Origin: Sciurus carolinensis
Lineage: Eukaryota > Chordata > Mammalia > Rodentia > Sciuridae
DNA: 64,000 nucleotides
Assembly (NCBI RefSeq): GCF_902686445.1
Contig: NC_062232.1
Location: 35,606,454-35,670,453 of the forward strand
Direction of reading: 5' to 3'
Each line of letters begins with the position of its first letter. The stretch's first letter is position 1. Below the pieces are notes generated by a model, which was given only the letters and a program-made list of their open reading frames with translations, was not told the DNA's origin and searched no databases. Shown piece by piece: positions 1 to 10,639 of the stretch. Made by a program: the position numbers and the translations under genes.

Positions 1-375
1 CTGGCATTGGAGACAAGGACCCAGCTTTTGGTAACATACTGAGAAGGGGTTAACACTATAAAATACTTATTCAAATATATTCATATCACAAATCTACAAT
101 ACACAAGAAGACATATTGATTTATGTGTATACATTAATATGTATTTCATTTAGTATGTCCTGTCTCATAGGAGTGTTTGTTTTTTGTGTTTTAACTATTG
201 TGAATTTAACTATGTTCTTTTTTAAATGTTTTTCAAGCCCAGGGTATAGGAGAAGTATGGTTTCAAGTGGCATGGGATGAGGGATGTGGGATCTAGCAGA
301 ATCAGATGAAGTTGAGCCATGGGACACAGAGGCCTGGCTTCCAGGAACTAGCAGCCACAGAAGTATATGGCATTG

Positions 376-707
376 TGTGGGAGTGGTTACCTGTCTACTT
401 TCCCTGAGAAAATGACTCCCCTAACTCCATTCCATCCTGTTCACCACAGAAGAAGCTCCTCACATTTGGGGCCCCTTTACCTGTGTGTCTAAAAATAAAA
501 GGGAGTTGGGCTACTCCATGTCGTTAGAGGCCAGAGCTGCTATGACCGGACCTGTCACGCCCCCATCTCATTTCAAAAGAGTATTGGCTCTTGTGTGTTT
601 ATTGATTAGATAAGTGCATGGGTAATTGATCGATTTACAACCAACATCATCCTCCAGCAGTTAACCCTTTTCTCATCCACATGGACTGTGACTGAGAGAC
701 CCCCACA
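376..707 (+). mobile_element. Candidate solo LTR of an endogenous retrovirus (ERV2-like)
   Basis: The segment begins TGTGGGAG and ends CCCCCACA, an inverted terminal pair of the TG...CA form that bounds retroviral LTRs, and is about 330 bp long. A TATA-like A/T tract followed by AGGGAG lies near 489-502, and a CpG-containing stretch follows it, as expected for U3-R-U5 order on the plus strand. No internal retroviral sequence follows, so it would be a solo LTR. I could not find a convincing target-site duplication, so the exact ends and the ERV class are inference. Confidence 0.42.
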
Positions 708-1544
708 GTGGGAAGCCAAGGTGAGTACAGAAAAGTTTTCTAAAGGATTCATAAAATCCAACACATGGGAAATCTTACCATCTTAAGTATGTGGAATATT
801 ATGTTTTGAAAAAATCTTTACTACATGATGCTTTGATTGAAATTGAGCCATAGTTTTCTTTGAAAGGACATTTAAATGACTTAGAGTATTTTAAGTCGCT
901 TTTTAAAAAAACTTTACCTTCTCTTTGTTTTCTTCTTATTTATTTATGTATTTCTGTTTCCTTTAATATTTATATCATGCAGTGAAATATTGGCCATGAC
1001 AGAATTGTAGGATACTCTATTCCTAGAAATTTTGTTCTTTAGCAACACAAATTCAAAGAGTACTTTTAATCTCATATCCTAAAGAAAGGGGTAACATATG
1101 CAATCTAATCATACTAATGAAAAAAATAACTCACATGATTTGAAAGCAGGCAAAATTAAGCCTTAAATAAATCTATATTGGATTTCTTTAATTTACAAAA
1201 ATAATACATTGCCATCCAACAAATTTAAGGAATGAGTATGTAAAGAAATAGATAATCAACCGTATGTACTCCTTCCATACTAACTGTTCATTGTTTGTGC
1301 TTTAGATGGAGACTATTTTATACTTATATAAATCATAATTTTTAAACAAGACATACCTATTTTCTGCAATTTGCTGTTTTTATGTATTATTTTGTAAAAA
1401 AAATCTATTGAAAATTACTACCAAATACTTTTTACTTAACATTTTAATCAGCTTAAAAATAATTTTCTTGTAATTTAATTATACTCTTGTGTCCCACAAA
1501 TTATTTTTGTTAAGAGCAAATCAACACCATTCAAAGTATTTTCC
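708..1544. other. No recognisable feature
   Basis: AT-rich sequence with short homopolymer runs. I see no open reading frame of substance and no repeat family that I recognise. Confidence 0.5.
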
Positions 1545-1656
1545 TTGGACACTAGAATGTAAGTTCTGATGAAGATATTTATCTCTTTGGATTAGATATA
1601 TCCCAAAGTCTTGATACATGGTAAGTGCCTGATAAATATTTATTTAATGAATCAAT
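1545..1656 (+). repeat. LINE-2 (L2) 3'-end fragment
   Basis: The order 'CTAGAATGTAAG...' followed ~70 bp later by 'GGTAAGTGCCTGATAAATAT' and a TTTAATGAAT end matches the L2 3' terminus (normally ...GGCACATAGTAGGTGCTCAATAAATATTTGTTGAATGAAT). It is heavily diverged, as expected for an ancient mammalian repeat. Confidence 0.7.
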
Positions 1657-2933
1657 TTTAGTCACTCAGTTTCAGGACAAATTGGGAGTGAATGGGGATA
1701 TCAGAATTGAGCAGATTTGGAGATCAGTCAGGGCAAGGTCTTAAATATGTTCTCAATCTATCAAATGTTTCTTTCGGCATGGTCCAGTAGGATGTTAGTA
1801 GATGTTTGTTGGGTGAATTGTGTTTTTGCTTAAATTTTTGTTTGATGACTGGTCAAAGAGCAAAATGGTTCTTCTTGATCCTAGCAATATGATAAAATGG
1901 ATATGCATTTTATTCACCTTTTAATGTGAAGATTATCCTAAGGAAATTAATTTTAAAAACATTTGGAGAACACTATATAACTAACAAATTAATTTCTATT
2001 ATGTGATTTTGTGATATTCTTTTTTCTGATAAAAGGGATCATGATATGCATACATACAAATACATATGTGTCTGTGTCTGTGTGTGTTTGATATATTAAG
2101 TCTTTTGCCTACAGTTCTTTCTAATCTTCAGAAAAGATTAATTCTTTCATTGAACAAATATCTCTATTCTTAGCACCAGGACCTTGGACACATGAACATA
2201 GATCTTGGCAGTACTATTAGGGTATGAGGGCAGAATGGAGGCAACACAAATTAATGATGACCCTCATCCTTAGCATAGTACTATTGCTTAGAATGCTGGA
2301 AACCTTCACAGTCACTCAGTAATTTGTTATGTTCAGCCTTCAATTAAAAGGAATCTGGGAAATCATTTTTTGAATCAGGACAGAAAGATGCCTGACCAAA
2401 TATTTTTTATTGCACTGGCAACCCCTTAGTGCACTCTTCTGTTGCCTTTGATTCGATCTGGGGACAAAAATCAAGTCAGATAACTTAGGACATCTAGAAT
2501 TTTCAAGTTGTTATGCAAAGAAAGAAAACAAAGATTCCTTTGCTTCCAGGGAATTAGTTATAAAGATTCACTCAGGCTTTGAACTTGTTTGTATGCAACT
2601 CTACACCTTCTATGATGCAAATTACTTTGTCAGATAAACCTGAGGAGATCTGTTGAAAAATGCTGTGGACTTTGGCAGTCTAATAAAGGACCTATTTTCA
2701 AAACATTGCCTTATGTAGTGCGGGTCATGTCAGGTGATCTTCTTTTGATGCTACTTGGAGTTAACAGAGGGGGAATAACTTCTGGCAAATGGTACTGCAA
2801 TAAATGGAGAAAATGCAGTAAGGGTGGAAAAAGCCATCTTCTGTACCCATTTTTGTAGCTAAGAATCTTTGTGAATCCAAACAAATTATTTACTCACCCT
2901 GATTGATTTCCCCATGTTCAAAAGTAAGTATTT
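1657..2933. other. No recognisable feature; minor TG-rich patch
   Basis: Unique-looking AT-rich DNA. A short alternating purine-pyrimidine patch (CATACATACAAATACATATGTG then TG/TCTG repeats) lies at about 2045-2092. Nothing else is recognisable. Confidence 0.5.
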
Positions 2934-2946
2934 TTAATATCTTCTT

Positions 2947-3042
2947 TCTTATTTTTTTATTTGTTCTTTTTAGATATACATGACAGTAGAGTATATTTTG
3001 ACATATACATATGTGGATTTTAACTTCCTATTCTTGTGGTCG
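2947..3042 (-). mobile_element. Severely 5'-truncated L1 3' end with TSD
   Basis: Read on the minus strand this is the terminal ~95 bp of a squirrel-type L1 3' UTR, ending in the ACTGTCAT...AAAAAGAACAAATAAA segment and A-tail. The same end is seen at 17760-17810 and 44745-44800. It is bounded by a perfect 13-bp direct repeat, TTAATATCTTCTT, at 2934-2946 and 3043-3055, a target-site duplication that fixes both ends. Confidence 0.88.
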
Positions 3043-3055
3043 TTAATATCTTCTT

Positions 3056-3652
3056 GACAGGTTTGGAGAGAGGATCAATTGAGATCTCATGTGGAACACT
3101 AGCTTAACACCTGGCCCTGGTATTCTTACTGGTAAGAATGAAACATATCATCAACATGAAAGTATTTATTTTACTGTTAAATTCCTTATTCTTCTCTATT
3201 GGAGAGCACTGTAGCCAATGTGAGGTCAAACTTCTCTGCTTTCATGTGGTCAGCACTGTAGTTTGCTTTCAAACTCTTATATTGGGTAGATTTAAGTTCT
3301 ATGGAAAACATAGAAGTGAAAATTATTTAACAATTGCACTTTCTCACCATCTAGCCTTGAATTTATTTGGCAAGAACAGTCCAGCATGCTGCTGAAGATA
3401 TATTTTGCCCTCTTATTGGCTCAAAGAGAGTTGTCAAGTATTGACTTCTCATTGCACTTTAATGAGTCCATTCTAAGTCATTATAGTTTCCATAGTTAAG
3501 CACTTCTGAAAAACATATTGTTTAATTTATAGATTATCTCAGTTATTTCAGAACCACCGTAATCTATTATGAACAGAAAATTTACTACACTGAGGCTTTC
3601 AATATAAAAGATCAAATATTTCAAGTCTATCTTAGTGTCATGGTGTGGTTAT
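3056..3652. other. No recognisable feature
   Basis: AT-rich sequence. An 85-codon open frame at 3138-3395 has no recognisable domain and is probably chance. Confidence 0.45.
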
Positions 3653-3664
3653 AAGACATAGAGA

Positions 3665-3897
3665 TTTTTTTTTTTTTTTGGTACTGGGGATTTAAACCAG
3701 GGTCATTTTACCACTGAGCTACATCCCCAGCCCTTTTTTATATTTTATTTTTGAGACAGGCCCTCACTAAGTTGTTTAGGGCCTCACTAAGTTGTTCAGG
3801 GTCTCACTAAGTTTCTGAGATGGTCCTTGAAGTTGCGATCCTCTTGTATCAGCATCCTAAGTTGTTGAGATTATAGGCACACACCACTGTGCCCAGA
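3665..3897 (-). mobile_element. Composite B1-dID (MEN-type) SINE
   Basis: On the minus strand a 7SL/B1-like left part (GGGCACAGTGGTGTGTGCCTATAATC...) is joined to an ID/tRNA-like right part (GGGCTGGGGATGTAGCTCAGTGG...) and an A-tail (the poly-T at 3665-3679). This left-right order is characteristic of squirrel-lineage dimeric SINEs. The direct repeat AAGACAT flanks it at 3653-3659 and 3898-3904. Internally the phrase CCTCACTAAGTTGTT(T/C)AGGG is tandemly repeated near 3763-3805, an insertion relative to the other copies in this window. Confidence 0.9.
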
Positions 3898-4184
3898 AAG
3901 ACATTTAATTTTTGATGTATAATTTAATAATCATAAGTTTGCATCTCCCTAATATAGCACAAGTTGTCATTTGTGTTATTGTCCTCCAAACCTGTATTAA
4001 TCCCTCATTATTATAGATACTGTAAAAGATGAATGAAGTTGGCCTTCAGCTCATTCTCTCTCGTCTTTCCCATTAGGTCTATACACTAACCTGAAATAAA
4101 CAATCAAAGAAAGAAGCAAACAAAATCACGTACAACAGACATCAGATTACTTTTTCCCTTCTAACACACATTCTCTAGTTAGAA

Positions 4185-4890
4185 GCCGGTGTGATCTTTT
4201 TAAAAAGTAAATCAGACTATGTTGTTCCCTTTCTCAAAAGGCTTTATTGTCTTTCCAATGAATCAAGGAAAATAATCCAAATTCCTTCCTTGACAGGTTT
4301 TTTATTATTTTTTTGTGTGTGGATGTCAATGGATTTTTATTTTATTCATTTATTTGTATGCTGTGCTGATAATTGAATCCAGTGGCTCACACATACTAGG
4401 CAAGCACTCTACCACTGAGCCAGTTCCCCTTAACAGGTTTTATATTATCTAGTTCCTGCTTCCATCTCTGTTTTCATCTTCTATTGTCTTTCCATCACCA
4501 TCTTACTGTTCCTCCAAATGCACACTTTACCTCGACTATAGGGACTTTGCCCTCACTTGTTAGTTTTTAGAGTACTCTGTCCCTGAATTATTTGCACTGC
4601 AGGGCTCTCAGGTCTCAGCTCAAAGTTCTTCCTTAGTGAGGCCTTCCTTGACTGCCCACTCTGAAGTAGTAACAACCTCTGTATAGCCCCCTACACTTTT
4701 GATTTTATATACGATTATTTGATACATCATTCATCATCACCCCAAATAATATTCATCTCTGTTTTATCATTTGCTATCTATCTTTTTCCAGTAGCATGAA
4801 GGCGGGACCTTATGCATGTTTTTCATTGGTATATCCCCAGTGCCTGATTCAGTGCCAGGCACATTGAAAACACTAAATAAATGGATGATT
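4185..4890 (+). repeat. Long LINE-2 fragment, split by an ID SINE
   Basis: The order GTGATCTTTTTAAAAAGTAAATC, ... TTACTGTTCCTCCAAATG, ... CTCAGCTCAAAGTTCTTCC, ... AGGCCTTCCTTGACTGCCC, ... ATATCCCCAGTGCCTGATTC and the TAAATAAATGGATGATT end follows the L2 3' portion on the plus strand. The element is interrupted by a SINE at 4308-4430 whose duplicated target site lies within the L2. Confidence 0.82.
4308..4430 (-). mobile_element. ID-type SINE with TSD, inserted in L2
   Basis: The reverse complement of 4360-4425 reads as an ID core with tRNA-like A and B boxes (ctcagtggTAGAGTGCTTGCC and ggattcaattatcagc). It is flanked by TGACAGGTTTTTTATTA (4291-4307) and TAACAGGTTTTATATTA (4431-4447), a 17-bp TSD with two mismatches. 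The T-rich stretch 4308-4350 is the reverse complement of its A-rich tail. Confidence 0.85.
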
Positions 4891-4954
4891 CGTGTGCTAA
4901 TCTCTCAGAAAGGTGGCATATTTCTCTTAGGTGCCTGATAAAGTGCACTTACCT

Positions 4955-5065
4955 AGAGGCAGGTTCTCATCTAAGTTCTGCCTTTATTTAACTGTGGGAT
5001 CCTAGACAGAGCACTTACATTGCTGGGCTGCACTTGATTCATTATGAAAATGAGGAGAATATATC
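4955..5065 (+). repeat. MIR SINE fragment
   Basis: The order CAGGTTCTCATCTAAGTTCTGCC, TTAACTGTGGGATCCTAGACAG, then ATTATGAAAATGAGGAGAATA parallels the MIR core (CTGCCACTTACTAGCTGTGTGACCTTGGGCAAG ... ATCTGTAAAATGGGGATAAT). Confidence 0.7.
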
Positions 5066-5617
5066 AGCATCATTCAAACTAGAACAAAGAAATTACTAAT
5101 AGACAATCTCTTTTTAATTTTAAAAAAAAGCTGATGAAAATTTTGTATTTTATCAATATTATATGTCAAGAACAAATATAATATCAATTTTGGGCTTTGT
5201 CTAGAATCTGTTAGTTCCCAATAATTAAAAATTTTATGGGTCTTATTTATAAAACAGATGAACAAGCCAAGAATAATTTAAATTTTTGAGTAAAAAACTT
5301 TCAAATGGGGAAAAATAATGGGTTATTGAGACTGAATGAGTTATTGAGATATTGGTGGAAACGAGCTCTCAGTGTCTTGACAGCTGCAAAATTCTGTGAT
5401 TCTTAGGGCATAATTCAGTATTCATAGTTGTAAGCAACAGAGTCCATTCTAGCCAGTTGCATCAGAAGGGGATAGAATAAAGGTCAGCAGGTACCTCACA
5501 GAATCTCCAAGGCAACAAATAGTAATGCTTAAATATACTTTGGGGTTGTGATATTATATGCTATCATTTTAAGATTGAATTTTTACATAGGATTGGTGAA
5601 AACATTGCTGAAGTTAC
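5066..5617. other. No confidently recognisable feature
   Basis: AT-rich. The stretch around 5430-5500 (GTAAGCAACAGAGTCCATTCTAGCC) resembles a widespread mammalian repeat motif but I could not assign a family. Confidence 0.4.
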
Positions 5618-5943
5618 AATGTTAAATATCCCCCAAAGCCATTTGTGTTAAAGGCTTAGTCTCCAGGTTCATGCTATTGGGAGATAGTGGAACCTTTATA
5701 AGGTGGGGCCTAGTGGGAGATGCTTAGGTCCTGACCCTTTCCTCTTCCTTTGCTGCTCCTAGGCCATGAGGTTAGTGGTCTTCCTCCACCACACACTCCC
5801 TACCATTGCTATCTGGTACACCCAAGCCTCAAAGCAAAGGGTCTACCCATGGACTGGAACCTCTAATATTGGGAGTCAAAATAAATATTTTATTTTTATA
5901 AGTTAATTATGTCAGGTATTTTATTGTAGTGGTGTTAACACAG
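5618..5943 (+). mobile_element. ERVL-MaLR-type solo LTR
   Basis: The segment carries the hallmark order of MaLR LTRs: CCCCCAAAGCCATTTGTGTTAAAGGCTTAGTC, GGGAGATAGTGGAACCTTTA, GGTGGGGCCTAGTGGGAGATG, CCATGAGGTTAGTGGTC, AATAAATATTTTATTTTTATAAGTTAATTATGTCAGGTATTTTATT, and an end near GTTAACACAG. No internal region is present. Confidence 0.8.
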
Positions 5944-6849
5944 ACATATATATTACCTTGATTAGTAATAAAAATTTATAACCATAATTCATATGACTGA
6001 CAGTGAATGGGAAAGCAAGCATATTCTTGCCAATGGTTAAGACACCTGGGAATCATTGGCCATCTGCCAGTTTAAGACTTCCCTCATACTTCTCTGTATG
6101 GTCCTATCAAGTCATTTTCTTTCCAAGACTTTGTTGCCACTCTGAGAATCCAAATAAACATTTAAGGTAAAGATCTCTCTATCCTTTCACCCTCCAATTT
6201 CCCATGGAATCATCTCAACTCCTTAGGACACTAACCCAAAAAGAAAGACACCAATTTACTTCTCTCTTTCTGGGAATTATAGGCCTCTGGACTCCCTGCC
6301 TACCCTCTGTCTTTCTTCTCCCATCTCAAGGACTGTTTTTCCAATCTGAGTAGGAACAATGCTCTGTTCTCATTCACAGAATGTTTCTTCTAGCCACTCT
6401 CTATGCACTGGGTTCTCTCTAACTTCCCTCAAACAGAAGTCATACTATGGTGGGCCAACAGGCAAAAATTGACTATAAATTAGTTTGTTTGGCTAAGTAG
6501 TATTTGTTCTTTGAATGACTGAAAATTCTCGAATCTTCCTCAAAATTCAACATGGGGCTCTCCATCTAGATTATTTCATCCAAGGTCAAAGATTTAATCT
6601 TCATCTAGATAGCCTGTTATTTGACATCTCTATGTCTATATGTTAACAATTCTAAAAATCAACAATTATAAAACCAAATTCATGATCACTTGTTCTTGAT
6701 CTTATTCCATCTTGCCCTATTTATGGTATCACAGTTCTACTCATAATATGAAATCAAACAAAAGCAAACAAATAAAAAAAATCCAAAGTCAACCTTGAGA
6801 TCTTTTTCTCCCTCATCTCCTATTCCTTAACTATCAATTCCTACTACCA
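5944..6849. other. No recognisable feature
   Basis: Unique-looking AT-rich DNA. No family or gene is recognised on either strand. Confidence 0.5.
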
Positions 6850-7062
6850 TTAAGTCCTTTAAACTGTTACCTCCATTTCTACCACAATCTCTCCAGTCTA
6901 AGCTACCATGATCATCTTTACCTTGAACAGTCTGTTATTCTCCTTGCATCCATTTTTTCCTTTCAAAATAATTATCCACCAAAGGGTTAGAATGTGTTTT
7001 TAAAAGTTCAAGTCTGATCATGTTAGCCAAGCTACCTCTTCCCCAAGTAACTCTTTAACAGT
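6850..7062 (+). repeat. LINE-2-like fragment (internal 3' portion)
   Basis: The order 'CCTTTAAACTGTTACCTCCATTTCTACC', 'GATCATCTTTACC', 'TTTTAAAAGTTCAAGTCTGATCATG' and 'AAGTAACTCTTTAACAG' resembles the L2 region just upstream of the part seen at 4185. Divergence is high. Confidence 0.5.
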
Positions 7063-7084
7063 AGGAAGTTTGTGTGTTTATTAA

Positions 7085-7300
7085 ATGAAGACCACAAGAT
7101 CAGAGTTTCAGTAGGTTTGGTTTCTGCTGAGTTTTTTTTTTTTCTGACTTTCAAATGGTTACCTTCTTGCTGTGTCCTCATATGGCCTTTCCCCTGTACA
7201 AAAACAGAGATTATCTTTAATTACCTCCTTAAAGCCCCTATGTCCTATCTCAGTCTAACTGGGGGTTAAGACTACAATCGATGAATTTTGAAAAGGCATA
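7085..7300 (-). mobile_element. MaLR/MLT1-type LTR fragment
   Basis: The phrases ACCTTCTTGCTGTGTCCTCATATGGCC, TTAATTACCTCCTTAAAGCCCC and CTGGGGGTTAAGACTACAA in this order are the reverse complement of a MaLR LTR. The first ~100 bp is poorly preserved and contains a poly-T run. Confidence 0.62.
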
Positions 7301-7404
7301 ATGTAGTCTCTAACAATGCTTGTTGAATCAAATGTGATAATGTGATATATTGAGGTCATTCCCATCACTTAAAAATTTTATCAGACTAGGAGAAAGTTAT
7401 TTTT

Positions 7405-7545
7405 TATTTCCATGCTCAGTTATATCTTGTATAAAATGAAGACAATATTCACCTTCAATATTTGTTCTTAAAGATTAAGTTACACAGTGCATATAATTGC
7501 ACAATGTATCTAAGTCACCAATAAATGTTAGTAATTTTGCTGTTT
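7405..7545 (+). repeat. MIR SINE fragment
   Basis: TGCTCAGTTATATCTTGTATAAAATGAAGACAATATTCACC followed by TTAAAGATTAAGTTACAC and CACCAATAAATGTTAGTAATT matches the 3' half of MIR, ending in the ...TCAATAAATGTTAGTTATT motif. Confidence 0.72.
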
Positions 7546-8179
7546 TCTTAAATAGTTGATGAAAGAGTTAATGCACCCTTTCTTTCAAGCACAATCACTA
7601 GACACAGAAAGAAAATTTCTATATACCAACATTTCTATATCCTACCAAAGAATGATGCAATGTAAGGAGGATTATGGATATTTTGGAATCATTAAGAATA
7701 GATTTTTAGGACCTAAATGCAGACCATTTCTTAAGGGCTAGAATGCTAATTTACACTGATAGCTCACTTTACCAAATAACTCAAAGCTATCAAGCATGAA
7801 AGATAAAGATTTAGCAGCTTGATTTTTACCTGTAAGTATTTGTCAGGAAAAGCATCTTAGGGAATTTAGTTCTTTCCTTGTTCCGTGAGATAGGAAACCA
7901 TAATTCCATAATACTGAGTATATGTTACAGTGTAAAAATGAATCAGAAATGATAGTTTACAGATTCCTGTCAGAAGGTCCCTTAATCTTACTCAATACAA
8001 CACAAAAGGAAATAAAAGATCGTGAACCCTGTGTGACATAACAAAATTGCCACATTCACTGAAAACTAAAATAGGGGAAATGGGAGTTATCAAGAGTACT
8101 CATTGTAGTCAAAGAAAAAATAGAGAGCAGAGTATTTTTTGTAGAAAATAAGACACTCAGGGACTAGGATGCTTCTATG
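7546..8179. other. No recognisable feature
   Basis: No repeat family or coding potential recognised. A 61-codon open frame at 7556-7741 has no recognisable domain. Confidence 0.45.
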
Positions 8180-8450
8180 ACAATGTTCACCATAATAGAG
8201 TTTATGAAAGAAAAAAAAACTGGAACAGTTCAATTATCCACTAATAACTGAGTGACTAAAAAGGTCACATAGTCCATTTATACTATGGAATACAAAAGTT
8301 AATAATAATGATGTAGGTCCCTGTATATGTGTATAGAAAAAATTATGTTCTTAAGTTGAAAAGCCAAAGTTCTGGTTATGTAAAAAATAGAATATTACTT
8401 ATTTATTTTTGGTTTATATAAAAAACCTAAAATACACACCAAATGACAGA
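8180..8450 (+). repeat. Old L1 (L1M-type) ORF2 C-terminus / 3' fragment
   Basis: The sequence ...AACTGGAACAGTTCAATTATCCACTAATAACTG... TTTATACTATGGAATACAAAAGTTAATAATAATGATGTAGGTCCCTGTATATG follows the order of the end of ancient mammalian L1 ORF2 (…AAATGTCCATCAATAGG…ACAATGGAATACTATGCAGC…). It is far too degraded to encode protein. Confidence 0.75.
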
Positions 8451-8549
8451 AGTATTTCATTACTTGTGTTTTTTTTTTTTTTTTAGAGCAGTAGATCTCT
8501 GATTGAATATAATGGACAAGAAGTATTTTTCAAAAGTATTTTAGGTGTG

Positions 8550-9478
8550 ACACTGCAGTCCCCAGGGTCCTCAGCATCTTCACCTACTTGTATTAAAGCC
8601 AAGGCAGCACGCTGCTGCTGGAGTGGACTTGTCTTATGCCTTTTTCTTTCCTTGTGTGGACACCGTCCAGCTCCTGTCAGACTCTGGCCCACCGTCTTCT
8701 TGAGACCAAACACCATGCCTTTGATTAAGTGGCAGAGTTCTGATGGGGAGATATTTAAAGTTGATGTAGAAATTGCCAAACAATCTGTGACAATCAAGGC
8801 CATGTGGAAAGATTTGGGAATGAATGAAGAAGGAGATGATGACTTAGTTCCTCTACCAAATGTTAATGCAGCATTAATAAGAAAGGTCATTCAGTGGTGC
8901 AGACACCTCCTCCTCCTGAGGATGATGAAAACAAAGAAAAGCAAACAGACAGTATTCCTGTTTGGGATCAAGGATTCCTGAAAGTTGACCAAGGAACACT
9001 CTTTGAACTTATTCTGGCCGCAAACTACTTAGACATCAAAGGTTTGCTTGATGTTACATACAAGAATGTTGCCAATATGATCAAGGGGAAAACTCCTGAG
9101 GAGATTCCCCCAACCTTCAGTATCAAAAATGACTTTACTAAAGAGGAAGAAGCTCAGGCATGCAAAGAGAACCAGTAGTGTGAAGATAAGTGAAATGTTG
9201 TGCCTCATATTGTAACACTATAAGGATTGCTCCAAATACTGGTTGCACTGCTCTGTTTATAATTGTTAATACTAAACAAACATTTGACAAATGCAGCAGC
9301 AAATCAATTGTATTAGCATCATACTGTTCTTCTTGCATGTGCAGTTTGAGTACAGACTCCAAACCTATGACTGAATTTCTTCTAGTATGAGGGGAAGTTT
9401 CTTTTTTCTTTACTCTGAATAAAACTGGACTGTGGGTTCTCTGTAGAAAGTGATAAAATAAATAGTCTATCTTCATCC
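8550..9478 (+). pseudogene. SKP1: Processed (retro) pseudogene of SKP1
   Basis: The parent protein SKP1 is the adaptor linking cullin-1 to F-box proteins in SCF ubiquitin ligases. The copy is intronless. A start codon at 8715 opens with [14 protein letters not shown], and the frame continues through [22 protein letters not shown] and VIQWC. A deletion of non-multiple-of-three length near 8893-8900 removes the basic/acidic hinge and shifts frame. Reading then resumes as [36 protein letters not shown] and KGKTPEEI. It ends prematurely at TAG (9176-9178), where a Trp codon is expected shortly before the normal end. SKP1 3' UTR-like sequence follows to an AATAAA-type region near 9455-9470. A 5' UTR-like leader with GAGACCAA precedes the ATG. 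I did not find an obvious A-tail or TSD. A transcribed copy is possible but a functional protein is very unlikely. Confidence 0.95.
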
Positions 9479-9480
9479 AT

Positions 9481-10249
9481 AGTATATGATTTTTACTATA
9501 AAAGTATTTATTAGTTATTAATATTATGAAAATTTGGTTAGAATAGAATTGTAGGTTAAAAATTATTTAATTATATTTTTAAAAGTTTACTCCAGTCTTC
9601 TGACATCCACTGTAGATCATTGCATTAGGGTTAAATGAATTCTCATCCCTATTGAAATGATCTACTTTTATCTCTAGAAGGTTTTGGGTTTTTTTTTCTT
9701 TTTTCTTTTTCTCAGTATTTTGAAATTCCATACTGTTTTTAAATTTCATGTGGTAAATTTTAAAGTAGACTTTTCAATTAAAAACAACTTCTCTGGGTTT
9801 TGGAAATTTTCTTATTTATTAATATCCTCCTTTCTACTTTCTTTGGAGTTTTATGAAATTTATGGATTGCTTTTTTATATCTGAAATTTATTCTTTTAAA
9901 ATTTTCACTTTACCTTTTGGGGTCGATATTCTGGGAATTTTTCTGAACTTTATGTACCAATTTCTAATTGAAGTTGATATTCTAGTAAATACATTTTTAA
10001 AATTTTCAAAACAATTTTAATTGATCTTGGACTATTCTTTTACCATTGCATCCTCTTTTTTGTTTTATGTATACAACAGCACCACACGTTTCTTTGTATA
10101 CCTGCATTTAGGTTTCATGTGCTCCTGAATCATCTCTCTTTCTCTAGAAGGTAATTCTCTGTCTGCTATTCTTTTTCATTCATGGGTAGGTTTTCCTCCA
10201 AATGTCTGTAGATTCTTGACTTTTAGTACAAATACAAGAAGGTAGACTG
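9481..10249. other. No recognisable feature; T-rich
   Basis: Strongly T-rich stretch on the plus strand. It may be an unrecognised old LINE on the minus strand, but I could not anchor it to a known segment. Confidence 0.4.
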
Positions 10250-10639
10250 ACTGATGGTTTATTTTATGTGTTAACTTGACTGCACTATGTATGAGTTACT
10301 GTAACATTGGTTTAAACTTTATTCTGAGTATGGCTATGAGGGTGTTTCTGAATAAGATTAATATTTGGATCAGTAGACTGAGTGAAGCAGATTGGAGTTT
10401 CAAGATGGTGGACTAGAGGGTGGCTGCATTTCATGTTGCTCCAGGACTCAGGATTCAAAAGAGGAGATAGTGAGAGACTTGGGACCAACTCAAAGCCGCT
10501 GGGTGAGTCCCTCCCGTTGGGGAGGGGTCCCGGATGGGGCGGTAGCCCTGGAACACAGGAAACTTTGTGAAGTAGAGTTGCCCGGAGAGACACCCCTCCC
10601 CCAGCTGGAGCAGTGAACTCGGACAATGGGAGCATTGTA

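Noticed and set aside
8547..8981. 144-codon open frame as a distinct gene, and the opposite-strand 135-codon frame
   Set aside because: The frame is the SKP1 pseudogene read through its 5' UTR. The opposite frame is its shadow.
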